A stretch of 64,000 nt of DNA from Yponomeuta sedellus (GCA_934045075.1 OW203726.1:13800037-13864036), one strand, 5' to 3'. Positions 44,619 to 55,470 are shown, numbered from the stretch's first letter. Numbers and translations are program-made. Notes: a model not told the origin generated them from the letters alone.

Positions 44619-44825
44619 TGTAATATATTAACAAAAGGGAAAAACTGCAAAGCTCAATTTTAAACTTTTATTCTCCTCTTTACAACTGTTTTCAAAAAGT
44701 CCCTCCGAAAATTAATGTCTTCCCGCCAAAAACGAACACCACAGATTAACTGCATCTTCCCAGATAGCACAGATTAGGATATCCTTCCTAGATGCCACGG
44801 TGCCACATACACCATGGAGTTAACA
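44619..44825 (-). repeat. 3' LTR
   Basis: About 207 bp, TGTTAACTCC...TTACA reading minus. It differs from the 5' LTR by roughly four substitutions plus small indels near the inner end (about 2% substitutions), so the insertion is fairly young. Confidence 0.85.
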
Positions 44826-45010
44826 TCGGCCATCCTGAAAAGTGAATACCCGTGGGTATTCACGAATATGTATTAGTTGCCAATCATGGTTCTACTAAAA
44901 ATATCTTATGTGAACAGACTTAACCCGACTCAACAGACACATATTATATGGGGAAATCAGTTATTTTATAATGTATACAGAAGTTTTCAGAACCAGCTAA
45001 CTTACTTAAT

Positions 45011-45240
45011 TTAGCTCTCTAGGAGATCAATTAGATCTTGACGGTCAATTATTTCCCCGTCACTTCCAGAATCAGAATCATAACTGACAGAACTTTTGTA
45101 TGGGCGCAGGGAATCGGCTGGTACGATTGCAATGAAACTTTTGTACCCCTTCATCCCTTTTATGCTACGAATTTGGTAACGGTCGTTCTGTAGTACTTTT
45201 GCCACTTTATAAGGTCCAGCGTAATCTTTGTCTTAATCTT
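45011..45240 (-). pseudogene. integrase C-terminal remnant
   Basis: The frame opens with GPYKVAKVLQNDRYQIRSI-type sequence and continues to an acidic tail (SYDSDSGSDGEIIDRQDLI) and stop. That is the GPY/F module at the end of Gypsy integrases. It lies in a different frame from the upstream pol segment, across the deletion junction near 45216-45255. Confidence 0.7.
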
Positions 45241-45882
45241 AATCTTCGTTATTGGATATATCTTGCCGACAGGTTTTCCGTAATTACCTTTCTTGTACAA
45301 GCAGTCCAGACACGCGGTAACGTACTTTTTTATAAAACGTGTCATACGCGGAAACCAATAATCTGCTTTGATAACCTCGTCACAACGTGTTAACCCTACA
45401 TGGCCAATGTCATCATGATGCATTTTCGCAATGCGCCAACGAGCTTGTTTAGGGACTAGTAGTCGTTCTCCAGTCAGTGTTTTTCGGAATACTCTACCGT
45501 CTCTAATGCAATAGTTGGCCTTTACATCGCCACTCGCCTCATCACTCCGCAATTGGTTGTAAAAAGATTGTATTTTATCGTCTTGCAACTGTGCTGCCAA
45601 TAACCAATCGTCGATGTTATCCGCACCTAATACAGTGGGAACTGGATTCCGGCTCAATGCATCAACATGCCGCATGCGTGTTCCAGGTCGATACATGACT
45701 TCTATGTCAAAATCTTGAATCTGCAGCCACCAGCGAGCAATACGTGGAATAATATCCTGTTTTGTAAGGGTGCTCCTTACTGCAGAACAATCGGTGACAA
45801 CCTTCACGTGAATTCCAGTGATATAGATTTGGAATCGCTTTAGTGATTCTACCACTGCAAGAGTCTCTAACTCATAACTGTC
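45160..45882 (-). pseudogene. pol segment: RNase H end and integrase zinc finger
   Basis: Begins after an in-frame stop at 45883-45885. It includes the end of RNase H (VVTDCSAVRSTL, RPGTRMRHVDALSR) and the integrase HHCC finger (HHDDIGHVGL to CLDC). After KKGNYGKP the frame enters lysine/isoleucine-rich junk (KIKIKTKI). The D-D-E catalytic core that should follow is missing, so integrase cannot be active. Confidence 0.8.
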
Positions 45883-47259
45883 TTAAACCATTTCTTCCTT
45901 ACTAGTCACTCTACTGAAATACATTACTGGCTTTAAGTCTCCGTTAGATTGTTTCTGCATCAATATACCGGCTATACCCATTTTACAGGCGTCTGTATGT
46001 ATTTCCGTTGCATTTTCCCTATTATATAAAGCCAAAACAGGTTTGCTCACCAGCAGTGATTTTAACTTTCCGAACGACTCCGTTTCACGATCTCCCCATG
46101 TCCAGGCAACATTCTTCTTCGTTAATTCTGTTAGAGGCTTAGCTATCATCGCGAAGTTGAAAATGAACTTTCTAAAATATGAACACAGACCGATGAACTG
46201 ACGTACCTGATGCACGTTACAAGGAGTGGGGAAGTTTTCCACAGCGTTCAACTTTTTGTCACCTGGTCTTATACCGTCCGGTGTCACAATATATCCCAGG
46301 TATTCTATCTCCGTTTTTAGGAAGGTACATTTGTCAATGTTAAGTTTCAGGTTTTTCTCTCTCAGAAGTTTTAACACCTTTTCTAGCAAGACTAGACCAC
46401 CGTCAACATCAATTGAAGGCAAAAGCAGGTCATCCATGAAAGTGAGTACCTCCTCGTATCTTAATGTTCCAAGCAATTTGAAAATCGCCCGTTGGAAGAC
46501 GGCAGGCGCATTAGCCAACCCAAATGGAATCCGCGTATATTCCCATTAACCATCCGGCGTAATAAAAGCAGTATACTTCATGGAGTCTTTAGCCATCGGG
46601 ATCTGATGGTATCCTTGGGCTAAATCTAAGCTTGAGAAAAAACACTTTCCAGCTAGCTTACTCAGTTGATCGTCTATGTGTGGTAAAGGAAAACGATCCT
46701 TTATTGTCACTGCGTTTAAGGCACGGTAATCTACACAGAGTCTGGTATCGCCATTCTTTTTCTTCACTAACACGACTGGTGAAGCGTAATTAGATTGTGA
46801 CTCCTTTACAACTCCGGCATCAAGTAAGTCCTTAACTTTATTTCTGACTGTATCTAAATCTTTTTGGGCAAGTCTATAAGGTCTATGAAACACCGGTGTG
46901 GTAGTAGAGAGCTCAATATTCATTTTAGCTAAATCTGTCTTTCCTATAGCTTTAGTATTCTTGGCGAAGCAGTCTTCATATGATAATAGAAGTTCAAATA
47001 AGCGGCCCTGATCCTGTGCTGACAATTCGCCTACTTCGAGTCTGGATAGTGGAGTATCAGCAATCTTGCAGTCTTTTAGGCAGGAAAGTGTACGTTCGAG
47101 AACCAATTCTCCCACATGGCTCACATCACTAGATGTTACGCATTTATTAGCTGATCCCTGGAATGAAATTAGTGAGAATGTGCAAAAACACTTGAATCGG
47201 GTGAAATCGTTCTTTAAATCGTGAATAACACTTGGACTTTTTCTTTTGAACGCAACCAA
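45883..47259 (-). pseudogene. pol segment: reverse transcriptase and RNase H start
   Basis: Same frame throughout but broken by TAA at 46543-46545, between TPDG and the WEYTRIPFG block, and ending at TAA 45883-45885 inside RNase H. Upstream part: RT fingers/palm with VDYRALN and LAQGYHQI. Downstream part: FGLANAPAVFQR, TFMDDLL (the xxDD catalytic motif), LGYIV and RNase H TDACKMG. RT of this family copies element RNA in cytoplasmic particles. This copy needs other elements' proteins. Confidence 0.85.
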
Positions 47260-47838
47260 TTATCATTGTTCTGTGATATCAAACTTCAAAAAAGTCTGTG
47301 AACTAGAAAAAAAAGAAATTGTGTTTTGATCGTAGATAGCTCTACGGTTTTGATTGAACTTCTGTAAATCTAATTCTATTTTTATAACAAGTAAACAACA
47401 GACAGACACTGTAAACAATCTGTTATGATAAGTAAAATTATTCTATGGAAACTACATTCTAGGATAATCACTAACGAATGACGCACTCAAGTTTTATTAG
47501 AGTGATACTTGTGCTTAAAAGTAGTTGGAGTATTACACTTTGTTCCCGTCATAAAACCAATAACTCTCGCAGCATCAGGAGTAGGTATATGAATCAGACT
47601 GACAGAAATAATCAGGTATCTAGTCAGAAAAGGTTAGTTGGACAGACAGAAATTAGTCAGACGTACAGAAAGTAATTGAAATCAGGTAACTACGACAGAC
47701 AGAAATTCTTCAGATGTACAGAAAGTTGAAATCGAGTATCTAATCCGTAAAGGTTAGTTGGACAGACAGAAATTGTTCAGACATACAGAAAGTAATTGAA
47801 CAGAATCAGACAGACAGAATATTGTCAGACAGATTAAA
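47260..47838. repeat. gag-pol spacer with CAGACAGA-type tandem repeat
   Basis: Between gag-protease and RT is about 580 bp without a frame. 47580-47830 repeats units with AGTTGGACAGACAGAAATT and CAGACxTACAGAAAGTAATTGA (three to four imperfect copies of about 60-90 bp). Such a gap is not expected in a Gypsy element and may be an insertion or local expansion. Confidence 0.6.
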
Positions 47839-49605
47839 TTACATAAATTTGCCCCATACCATTAAAGTGTTGATCACAGGCCTTTGAAGATTGCCCTCAG
47901 TAGTAGATTCTTTGGTCATCTCTGTCTCATTACTGGGAACTTCCATACAGGGAGTGGCACGTGTGATCAGCCTGCCCTCACACCATACAATTTCGCTGCT
48001 TCCTAAATTGTACACACGAACATATCCCTTGCATCCATTTAGCAATGTTGCAGGTAAAGCATAGAACTCATGCCTCATGTTGTGAATCCGTCGAGCAGTG
48101 CAGATATTGTTTTCTTTAGGGTTTCCAATCACATTTACTTCCACATAAAATGACTCTCCTGGAGGGATACAAACTCCAGCACAGGTTGTTATCTTGTAAC
48201 TGTCTTCCTCAGTAACCCTTACAAGCTTGGCTGAAGATTGAGTGGTGACTAATGAAATGCCTTCAGCGTTGATCACTGGTTGTCCAATTAGTATATCAGC
48301 GTCAGCTGGTAGTTTCAGGTGAGTAACAGTAGCTCTTGTATCAAATGGCAGTCCATCCACAACCAAAGAAATATTTATTTCACCCACAGCTGGCACAGTG
48401 CTGCCTGTGAAGCCCTTCAGTAAAGTTGTACTTTCATTTATCATGCATTTCAGTGAATTTGCCATGGAAAGGGTCACAACATTCACTCGAGCTCCTGTGT
48501 CTATATATGCTTCACAAGTTTGGCCACTTACCTGCACAAGTTTTTTATAAATCTCATTGGTATCTTGTACCATATTTATTGTGGCTGTTTCAGCCTTATT
48601 TTTCCTCATCTTGTCAAGGTTAGGACATCTTGTTATGACATGACCTCCTTCAGAACAGAAATTACAAATTCGTTTGTCAGGTACTGGACAGTCTTTAACT
48701 ATATGATCCGTGGAGTTGCATCTGAAACAGTTGAGCTTGCGGGCACTGTTGATTGGTGCAGGCATTGTGTGTGTCATAGCATTACGGTTACGATTGTCGG
48801 GAAACCTTTTTCTTTCAGTATTACGGTAAACAGTGGGTGTATATTCAGTTTTCTTTAGTCCTTGTTTATGGCTGTAAGTTTCGAAAGCTGACAAATATCC
48901 AGAATAGAACTCCTCTGGTGTGTCACACTTATAAGCTTTTGCATTATTCTGTAAATCTGCTGGCAACCCCTTGATGATACAAGATAATGATGCATTGTCA
49001 TCAAACCGTAGACGTCGACACATAGCAAGTTTATCATGATAATAATGGGTTACTGTTTCTGTATGAACTTTCTTTCTAGACACAAACTGCTCAAGTAAAT
49101 CTGCATATTCGAAATTTCGTGGAAAGGCATTAATGAGCAGTGATTTCCACTGGTCCCATGTATAATTGTATTCTTCCAGTCTACTGAACCACAGTTGCGC
49201 TTGACCTGCTAGTGTGGTTTGCATAATCAATATTTTTGAGTAGTCATCCCATTTATGGACTAAGCCTAACTGATCTATTTTAGCCAGCCAATTCTTTATG
49301 TTCCCCTCACTATCATCGGGATCGAATGGGATGACAATTTTCTCGCCTGAAATAGCCCTAGGCCTTGTTTGGTTCATCAAACATCTTTCTACCATCCTCT
49401 CCAATTTTTGAGTCATTAACTGTTCTAGTATTACATTTGGCAAAACGTCGTCCTCAGAATCTGCTTCAGCCTGATGGCACGGCGACAAGTCCGGAAGCAC
49501 GTCCACGCGTAAGGAGCCCGCGCTCGTAGTAGGTGTGGCTGACAAGCGAGCCTTCTTTGTTGCCCGGCCGTACGGGCTGGTGCGATTACCTAGGAAACGT
49601 TTCAT
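47839..49605 (-). CDS. gag: Gypsy gag-protease polyprotein
   Basis: Open frame of about 588 codons from the first ATG (MKRFLGNRTSPYG); the frame is open slightly further upstream without ATG. Residues about 95-250 match the retrotransposon gag capsid region (WLAKIDQL, YSKILIMQTTLAG, AQLWFSRLE, LEQFVSRKK). Two CCHC zinc knuckles follow: CFRCNSTDHIVKDC and CNFCSEGGHVITRC. The aspartic protease has YIDTGARVNVVT (active-site DTG) and DILIGQPVI. These parts form the particle, bind element RNA and cleave polyproteins. No stop interrupts it, unlike pol, so it could still supply gag in trans. Confidence 0.85.
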   Translation of the reverse strand: MKRFLGNRTSPYGRATKKARLSATPTTSAGSLRVDVLPDLSPCHQAEADSEDDVLPNVILEQLMTQKLERMVERCLMNQTRPRAISGEKIVIPFDPDDSEGNIKNWLAKIDQLGLVHKWDDYSKILIMQTTLAGQAQLWFSRLEEYNYTWDQWKSLLINAFPRNFEYADLLEQFVSRKKVHTETVTHYYHDKLAMCRRLRFDDNASLSCIIKGLPADLQNNAKAYKCDTPEEFYSGYLSAFETYSHKQGLKKTEYTPTVYRNTERKRFPDNRNRNAMTHTMPAPINSARKLNCFRCNSTDHIVKDCPVPDKRICNFCSEGGHVITRCPNLDKMRKNKAETATINMVQDTNEIYKKLVQVSGQTCEAYIDTGARVNVVTLSMANSLKCMINESTTLLKGFTGSTVPAVGEINISLVVDGLPFDTRATVTHLKLPADADILIGQPVINAEGISLVTTQSSAKLVRVTEEDSYKITTCAGVCIPPGESFYVEVNVIGNPKENNICTARRIHNMRHEFYALPATLLNGCKGYVRVYNLGSSEIVWCEGRLITRATPCMEVPSNETEMTKESTTEGNLQRPVINTLMVWGKFM

Positions 49606-49632
49606 TTGGCGTAGGAACTGATATCCCACTTC

Positions 49633-49836
49633 TGAATATTAACAAAAGGGAAAAACTGCAAAGCTCAATTTTAAACTTTCATTCTCCTCTTTACAACTGT
49701 TTTCAAAAAGTCCCTCCGAAAATTAATGTCTTCCCGCCAAAAACGAACACCACAGATTAACTGCATCTTCCCAGATAGCACAGATTAGGATATCCTTCCT
49801 GAATGCCACGGTGTCACATACACCATGGAGTTAACA
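49633..49836 (-). repeat. 5' LTR
   Basis: About 204 bp. Immediately inside it the minus strand reads CAGAAGTGGGAT, which resembles a primer-binding region seen in some insect Gypsy elements (tentative). It contains the promoter by position; no TATA box was verified. Confidence 0.8.
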
Positions 49837-50820
49837 AATACCTAAACGTTGTGACTTTCAAAATTATGCAAATATTCTTTTAACGTCAAGATTATGGAGC
49901 ACAAGTTAAGGAAAAATTTGGATTATTAAGAAGTTATTCTTTTGACTAACAAATTATTTGACATGAATGGCCGCCTCGTTTTGATTATTAAAAGAACCGT
50001 GAGATTTTCGTGCTCTTAATATTTCATTTAATTTCAAATTGATAGCTTTATATCTTATTAATAAAATTACGATTCCTTAAAACACTCGACAAACGCCGTG
50101 TAAAATAGTCTGTCGTAGAAACTGCAAGGAAACGACATAACCATAAATTATTTATTTATGAGGTTCTTGAGATAAAATCTGGCGTATACATTAATTCACA
50201 CACACTGTGTTTTTATTATTTTTTAATCTGTGGTGAGAATCCAAAAGAAGTCTTGAGTGGGTGACGTAATTTAAAATGTTGAATTTAAAAATGATAAAAC
50301 AGAATGAAAAGAATAAAAAAAAAATGTCTAAAAAGGTTATACCATTACAAACATCCTCTGCGGGGTCTTTAGAGGCATCACGTTTCTAGAAATTGGACCT
50401 GTAGACATTACCGGTACAGACGGATAACAAACTGATCCTACAAAGGTTTTAATTAACTTTGAAGTTTATTTCAGATTTAAGAGACAAATTGAATTTCCTC
50501 AGAAACATTATGATTAACAATACCGTTTGATTTTAACTTAGAACTACAAATATATTGTAACAGTTACTGAACCTCAGACCTAGAAATACAGAGTGCGCTA
50601 GTTTGAGTTCTCGGCCGATTTACACAAAGTTATATTTACACGAACCGATTAGAGCCTTTTTCGATCCCTTCTATCTCCGCAGGCAATCATGGGATTGAAT
50701 TTTTTTACAGGGATTAAGGTTCCAAAATTTAACATTACTTTGAAGTTTGCATCCAAACAGTAACTTTGTTTCCAAAATGTTAAAGTTCTAAATGCAAAAA
50801 AGTTCTGCACTCGTAATTGA
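49837..50820. other. no feature recognised
   Basis: AT-rich. No feature supported. Confidence 0.45.
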
Positions 50821-50967
50821 CTAAGGGCCGGTCACGGTTGACATCCGTGGGGCCGGTATTTAAATTGAAAATTTCACAGAGTAACTTTCTGTCACGCTCA
50901 AATTCGATGAGACTACAGTTAACTATTTACTTAGTGATATTCTCAATTCAGAAATTGGCCCTTACTA
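50821..50967. mobile_element. MITE with AGGGCC...GAATTGAGAAT ends, TA target
   Basis: AGGGCCGGT at the left and GGCCCT at the right are inverted and flanked by TA on both sides. The inner part carries TTTCTGTCACGCTC and CTTAGTGATATTCTCAATTCAG, matching the 7440 and 57945 copies. TA flanks suggest Tc1/mariner mobilisation. Confidence 0.6.
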
Positions 50968-51935
50968 ACTGATAGATACACTGTTCAGCCAAACTCTACT
51001 GTACATCTAATATGTGAATATTTTTAGAGGTTTGAAATTTGGAGTATACCTAAGCAATTAAAACATGAGTGACTGTGGTCATATTTAAAAAAATATTAAT
51101 TATAACAATATTCAAGAATTTTTAAAAACTTGCTAATTTTTGTCCGTATAAAAGTAGCACAATATTTTCTGATTTCCTAAATAATTGATGTATAATTTGA
51201 GAAAACTTTTTTACACTTATGTTTTGGTAGAATTAGAACTTTCATTCCGCTGAAAGCCACGTCTCAGGCCCATCTCCAAATATATCAAATCCTTACAGAT
51301 GCCAACCGACCGTGTTTCAACATCGTTTACTGCTTACCCTTTGCAGAATCCTTCTTAGATCGTCCTCGATACGATACCTACCTACTACATAGCGCTTTAC
51401 GCACTTTCGCACTTTACGCAATAGAACTATCATTTGTTAGTGTTATCCGGCTCAGAATTTATTGCCCCTGATTTTAAATTCCTATTTTCTAGCAGGCCCA
51501 TACGTTCACATCACTTTGTACTTTACACTTAGACCGTATAGACGCTGAACAATTTCTAGGTGTAATCGAAATTTCTCATCATGTTACTGAACAATGGCCT
51601 CCACGAGAGAAATGGTTTCAGGAATCTTCTCAATTGTCCAACAATAAGCCTTAGTTCTACAAGCTGAAGTACCGTTTCTAATAAAAGAGAGACATTTACT
51701 TTATGTAGGTCACGGGCAGGTGCGCCGTATGTCGACAGTCGACAGCAGGGCAACATTTACAGTTTTATTGCAAAGCCGCCGTTAACGTAATATTTAGAGT
51801 GCACGTATGTAACACTTGATGTGCTATCGAATATACCCGTTAGCTTGCACTCTGTTGTGTTTGTTTCTTTCATACTTATCTGAGCTGTGATGATTGTTAA
51901 CGCAACCGATCGTATTTTAACAACTGTTTTTTTCG
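50968..51935. other. no feature recognised
   Basis: AT-rich. No feature supported. Confidence 0.45.
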
Positions 51936-52020
51936 GGTTCCGTAGTCAACAAGGAACCCTTATAGTTACGACATGTACGTCTGTTTGCCTGCCCATCTGT
52001 CTGTCCGGGGCTTAAGCCAG
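51936..52020 (+). repeat. GGGTTCCGTA repeat family
   Basis: TCGGGTTCCGTAGTCAACAAGG, AACCCTTATAG and a CTGTCTGTCCG run. Confidence 0.5.
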
Positions 52021-52504
52021 AGATGACAAGTTTAGATTTTTGGCATAAATTTATTAATCACGCCCACAAAATGCTCGGATATAATCTTAAAAATTTAAAT
52101 TGTTTTGGTGTCTCCCTTACACCTAATTCTGGAATGTATTTTTTTTTGCCTAAACCATAGTGTTAGGTCTCGTTATATTAGTCGTTTAAAAATATGAAGT
52201 ATAGAAAAACCCTTGTTCGATCTATGTGTTCGTTTGTGACATTTTAAGCTTAAAAGACAATTTAATTTTTGATATTTTTACAGGTAATCAAAATTTTCAA
52301 GTATTTTGTAGAAAAATGGCGTTTTAGCGTATATCGCTCAATGTCATATGCCATTGAAAGTAGTTTCAAGGCTGTAGTTTTCTCGACACAAAAATATATA
52401 TAGATCATAAAAATGGTCATACATACGTGTATAGACCTCAAACGTAGCATGATTGTGAGGCTTGATAAATTTTTTTACTGGTTCCCTTTTTTACTGGTTC
52501 TCCG
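52021..52504. other. no feature recognised
   Basis: AT-rich DNA downstream of the GGGTTCCGTA repeat. Possibly its decayed continuation. Confidence 0.35.
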
Positions 52505-52570
52505 ACTCTCAGGTTTGCTGGAAGAAATCTCTTTCAGAGATAAGTTCGCCTTTGTACAAGTTATTTCTTA
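52505..52570 (+). repeat. LINE 3' tail
   Basis: TTTGCTGGAAGAAATCTC, TCAGAGATAAGTTCGCCTTTGTAC. Same family as 1-60 and 62645-62730. Confidence 0.5.
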
Positions 52571-52614
52571 TTTATTGACCTGTTAAATGTTTCGTGTGCA
52601 ATAAATTATAACAA

Positions 52615-52662
52615 ATGTAATTTATATTCTTTTTAATGCATTAACCCGTGCTAAGGAATAAT
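52615..52662 (-). mobile_element. LR retroposon, R-tail fragment
   Basis: TTTTTAATGCATTAACCCGTGCTAAGGA only. Core and L absent. Confidence 0.5.
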
Positions 52663-53129
52663 CGAACTCTTTGAAGTGTGGTGTGGTGTGGTTGTACGGA
52701 CCCTCCGGTGCGCGATTCCCTGGCACTTGGATGGTTTTTCTCTAATATTTAGCTAAGCTGTTGCCATCAAATAGTTTTGTTTGATATAAATAAATAATTT
52801 CTTTACTGTTATTCCCCTCTTACTCTCAAAAATCAAATTACTCTGAGACAGAAAACGTGAGTAGTAGATTAGGATTTTTCATTGAAATCTAAATATTTCC
52901 CAATAAGGATGAAGGAAGGACACGTAGTTCAAAATTTTACGAGATAACACAAATATTGGTAAAATGCTTCATACATTGCAAGGCCTTTCTTACGACGTTG
53001 TAATTTAATCTCGATTATTTCTCAAGCATTTTTGTACCACATTACTTTTAGTCAGGTTACGTTATAAAACTATTAGTGGCACAGGAACATCCTAACCACG
53101 ATTATTACCTTTTAACATGGCATCTTAAA
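52663..53129. other. no feature recognised
   Basis: AT-rich DNA. No feature supported. Confidence 0.4.
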
Positions 53130-53375
53130 CAAATATATATTGCAAATGTGGGTGGAAGGGCTGGTGAGGGACGTCCCAGACGGACAAACATCGACCAGAT
53201 AGGGGATGTAATAAAGGGGGAAGATAAAAAGTACCCGGAACCGGCGTGCGTGCATGCAACGACTTATGAACGTTGATGAAGCGAAGGTGATTTGTCAGGA
53301 TCGTGGCAAGTGGCAGTCCCGGGTCTCTGCCTCCCCCTCTGGGGTACAAGCGTGAGGTTATGTATGTATGTAACA
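53130..53375 (+). pseudogene. RTE-like LINE C-terminal relic
   Basis: Plus frame GRPRRTNIDQIGDVI, then frame changes. Ends GCGTGAGGTTATGTATGTATG, the unexpanded version of the tail that is hugely expanded at 54789. Confidence 0.6.
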
Positions 53376-53794
53376 TGGCATCTCCAATTATATTAAAACA
53401 TTTTTTTTGCACACTCCATTCACTGTATAATACTTTACGAGTAATATACACGAGATCCTGTGTCCGCTCGATGGGTCCTCGCGGGGCGTAAGTACAGTCG
53501 ACAGCAGGACCTCATTTTCGTTTTAGTTGCAAAATCACCCGTAACGTAACTAAGTAGAGTGCACACGTGTAAAGGTGATGTGCTTTCAACTGTACAATTG
53601 TTACACGCGGAACAGCGGGATGAAGCGCCAAATTGCAGCATAATGTCCTGACTTGGGAGCTCGCTCGCTCGCCTTGATTAAATTGCGTGAACTTTTTACA
53701 GCAACCATAGAAGTTACTAGGTTAATTTTTACCTAATGATTTTTTCGTGTATAAAATAAAGTATCCACTATTATTATAACATTATAAAAGTTTG
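53376..53794. other. no feature recognised
   Basis: Moderate GC, no gene. GTCGACAGCAGG at about 53497 also occurs near 51737, suggesting an unnamed short repeat. Confidence 0.35.
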
Positions 53795-54225
53795 AAGCGC
53801 TCGTGGCCGAGTGATTGGAATCAATCACTTGAGTTAAGCAACAACAGGCGCGGTCAGATGCAGGATGACCGTCCCGGGACTTAATGGTGGCATAATAAGT
53901 GGCATTTTTCCGAGCGCTTCCGTGCTTTGTAAGGCACATTAAACCGTTGATGCCGGCTGTCATGTAATGGGAGTTGTTAAGCCATGTGAGAGGGCTTATA
54001 TCCATAAGATAACTTGATAAATTCTGACAGTAAGGCCTGCCATTGTCTTACAATCCTACACACGGACTTGGCCCCCGGAGTATGGTCTAACCTTACTTAC
54101 TTACTTTATATTTTACTTACTCACAAAGACGAGCTAATCCCTGTAAGAGATTTCTTCCTTCCTTTGATGCCCGAAGCGACCCGTGCCCAAGCAGTGGGAA
54201 CATAAAAGGGTTGATATCGAATCGA
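53795..54225 (+). mobile_element. 5S rRNA-derived SINE, interrupted
   Basis: The fullest head: CGCTCGTGGCCGAGTGATTGG then CACTTGAGTTAAGCAACAACAGG and CAGGATGACCG. The body runs to CCAAGCAGTGGGAACATAAAAGGGTTGATATCG. Around 54092-54165 the body is replaced by (TTAC)n plus AATCCCTGTAAGAGATTTCTTCC, part of a LINE tail in reverse. Confidence 0.7.
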
Positions 54226-54239
54226 AAAAAAAGTATTCT

Positions 54240-54355
54240 CTACTACTTTTATCTATCTAATATTGTTCATTGGTACATTGGCACTGGGAATCGAACATGG
54301 GTCTCTCGTTTCAGACTCTGTTGTTTTACCCTCTGGATCACTGCCGCACTTCTAA
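54240..54355 (-). repeat. tRNA-like SINE head fragment
   Basis: GGGAATCGAACATGGGTCTCTCG reads as a B box in reverse; TCTGGATCACTGCCGCA resembles a reverse A-box region. Confidence 0.35.
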
Positions 54356-54404
54356 GTTACCTACATTTGTGAAGGTCTAGTAGCACAACCACTCGCTAAC
54401 TGTG

Positions 54405-54560
54405 GGGGAAACCTGAGTGTCTGAGGTGTTCAAATACCTCAGCCCTTGAAATTGCCAATCAGCGGTGGGCACGCGTGGTAGTGAAGCCCATATTCAAAAG
54501 CCCATATTATCTCTCTGAAAGAAGACCTGTGTCTTGCCGTGAGATGTTTATAGGCTACAT
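54405..54560 (+). repeat. 3425-type retroposon
   Basis: CTGAGTGTCTGAGGTGTTC, GGTGGGCACGCGTGGTAG and TTATAGGCTACATA. Confidence 0.6.
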
Positions 54561-54564
54561 AAAA

Positions 54565-54788
54565 ACATTGAATGTGAGTGGAAGCGCTGGTAAGGGACGT
54601 CCCAGGCGGATATACATCGACCAAAATAGGGGATGTATAAGCAAAGGGAAAAATAAAAAGTACCCGGAACCGGCGTGCGTGCATGCAACGACTTATGAAC
54701 GTTGATGAAGCGAAGGTGATCTGTCAGGTACATGGCAAGTGGCAGTCCCTGGTCTCTGCCTACCCCTCTGGGATACAGGCGTGACGTT
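54565..54788 (+). pseudogene. RTE-like LINE C-terminal relic
   Basis: GGACGTCCCAGGCGG onward, same family as 53130. Ends GCGTGACGTTATG and passes directly into the TATG microsatellite. Confidence 0.65.
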
Positions 54789-55068
54789 ATGTATGTATGT
54801 ATGTATGTATGTATGTATGTATGTATGTATGTATGTATGTATGTATGTATGTATGTATGTATGTATGTATGTATGTATGTATGTATGTATGTATGTATGT
54901 ATGTATGTATGTATGTATGTATGTATGTATGTATGTATGTATGTATGTATGTATGTATGTATGTATGTATGTATGTATGTATGTATGTATGTATGTATGT
55001 ATGTATGTATGTATGTATGTATGTATGTATGTATGTATGTATGTATGTATGTATGTATGTATGTATGT
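54789..55068. repeat. (TATG)n microsatellite, ~70 units
   Basis: 280 bp, uninterrupted, beginning at the 3' end of the LINE relic. Confidence 0.95.
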
Positions 55069-55337
55069 TTGTAAACATTGGTAGACTACACAATCATTTC
55101 TTCGGGCTCTAGAGTCCAATACTCAAACAGTTTTCCTATAGAATACAAACACAACCATACTTGTCATTTACCTCTGTTTCGTAGCCTACAAAGAAACAGC
55201 AAAACAAGATCATTCCAATGGTATTGTACTGTTCTAACCAGCGCAAATTAAATAGGCATCTCTCGCAAGGAATAAGATAGGTTGCACGGGTTAAATGCGA
55301 TTTGTAACTAAACTACTAATAGCATTAAAGAGTAAAA

Positions 55338-55470
55338 ATTACTTTGCTAAATTCCGCCAAAAATCTCAAAATTAACTAACCGCATGGTGCTTGTGGGATT
55401 TTCGGCGGAATTTAGCAAATTTTAATTTTTTAATGCTATTATGAATTTCCGCAAAGTAACACCTCATTCT
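55338..55470. mobile_element. MITE with GCTAAATTCCGCCAAAAAT ends
   Basis: ACTTTGCTAAATTCCGCCAAAAAT and the inverse TTTTCGGCGGAATTTAGCAAA face each other; AACCGCATGGTGCTTGTGGG lies between, and AATGCTATTATGAATTTCCGC follows. A longer relative is at 59435-59750. Confidence 0.6.

Larger units (their letters stand above)
44619..49836 (-). mobile_element. Ty3/Gypsy-type LTR retrotransposon, defective
   Basis: About 5.2 kb on the minus strand: 5' LTR 49633-49836, gag-protease 47839-49605, a repeat-rich spacer, pol from 47259 to about 45011, 3' LTR 44619-44825. Domain order RT, RNase H, integrase places it in Ty3/Gypsy (integrase after RT). GTATT (reading minus) directly flanks the 5' LTR and lies three bases beyond the 3' LTR, a possible 5-bp duplication. 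No envelope frame. Two in-frame stops and an integrase deletion make this copy non-autonomous. Confidence 0.9.

Noticed and set aside
46226..46549. Plus-strand frames over the Gypsy element
   Set aside because: Antisense shadows of pol and gag.
47580..47830. CRISPR-like spaced repeats
   Set aside because: Units are imperfect and of irregular length, inside an LTR retrotransposon in an animal genome.
48426..48858. Plus-strand frames over gag
   Set aside because: Antisense shadows without independent features.
44619..49836. Endogenous retrovirus with envelope
   Set aside because: No third frame after pol; only 185 bp of non-coding DNA separates the integrase remnant from the 3' LTR.
54548..55119. 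Open frames across the second TATG tract
   Set aside because: Same artefact of a tetranucleotide repeat lacking stops.
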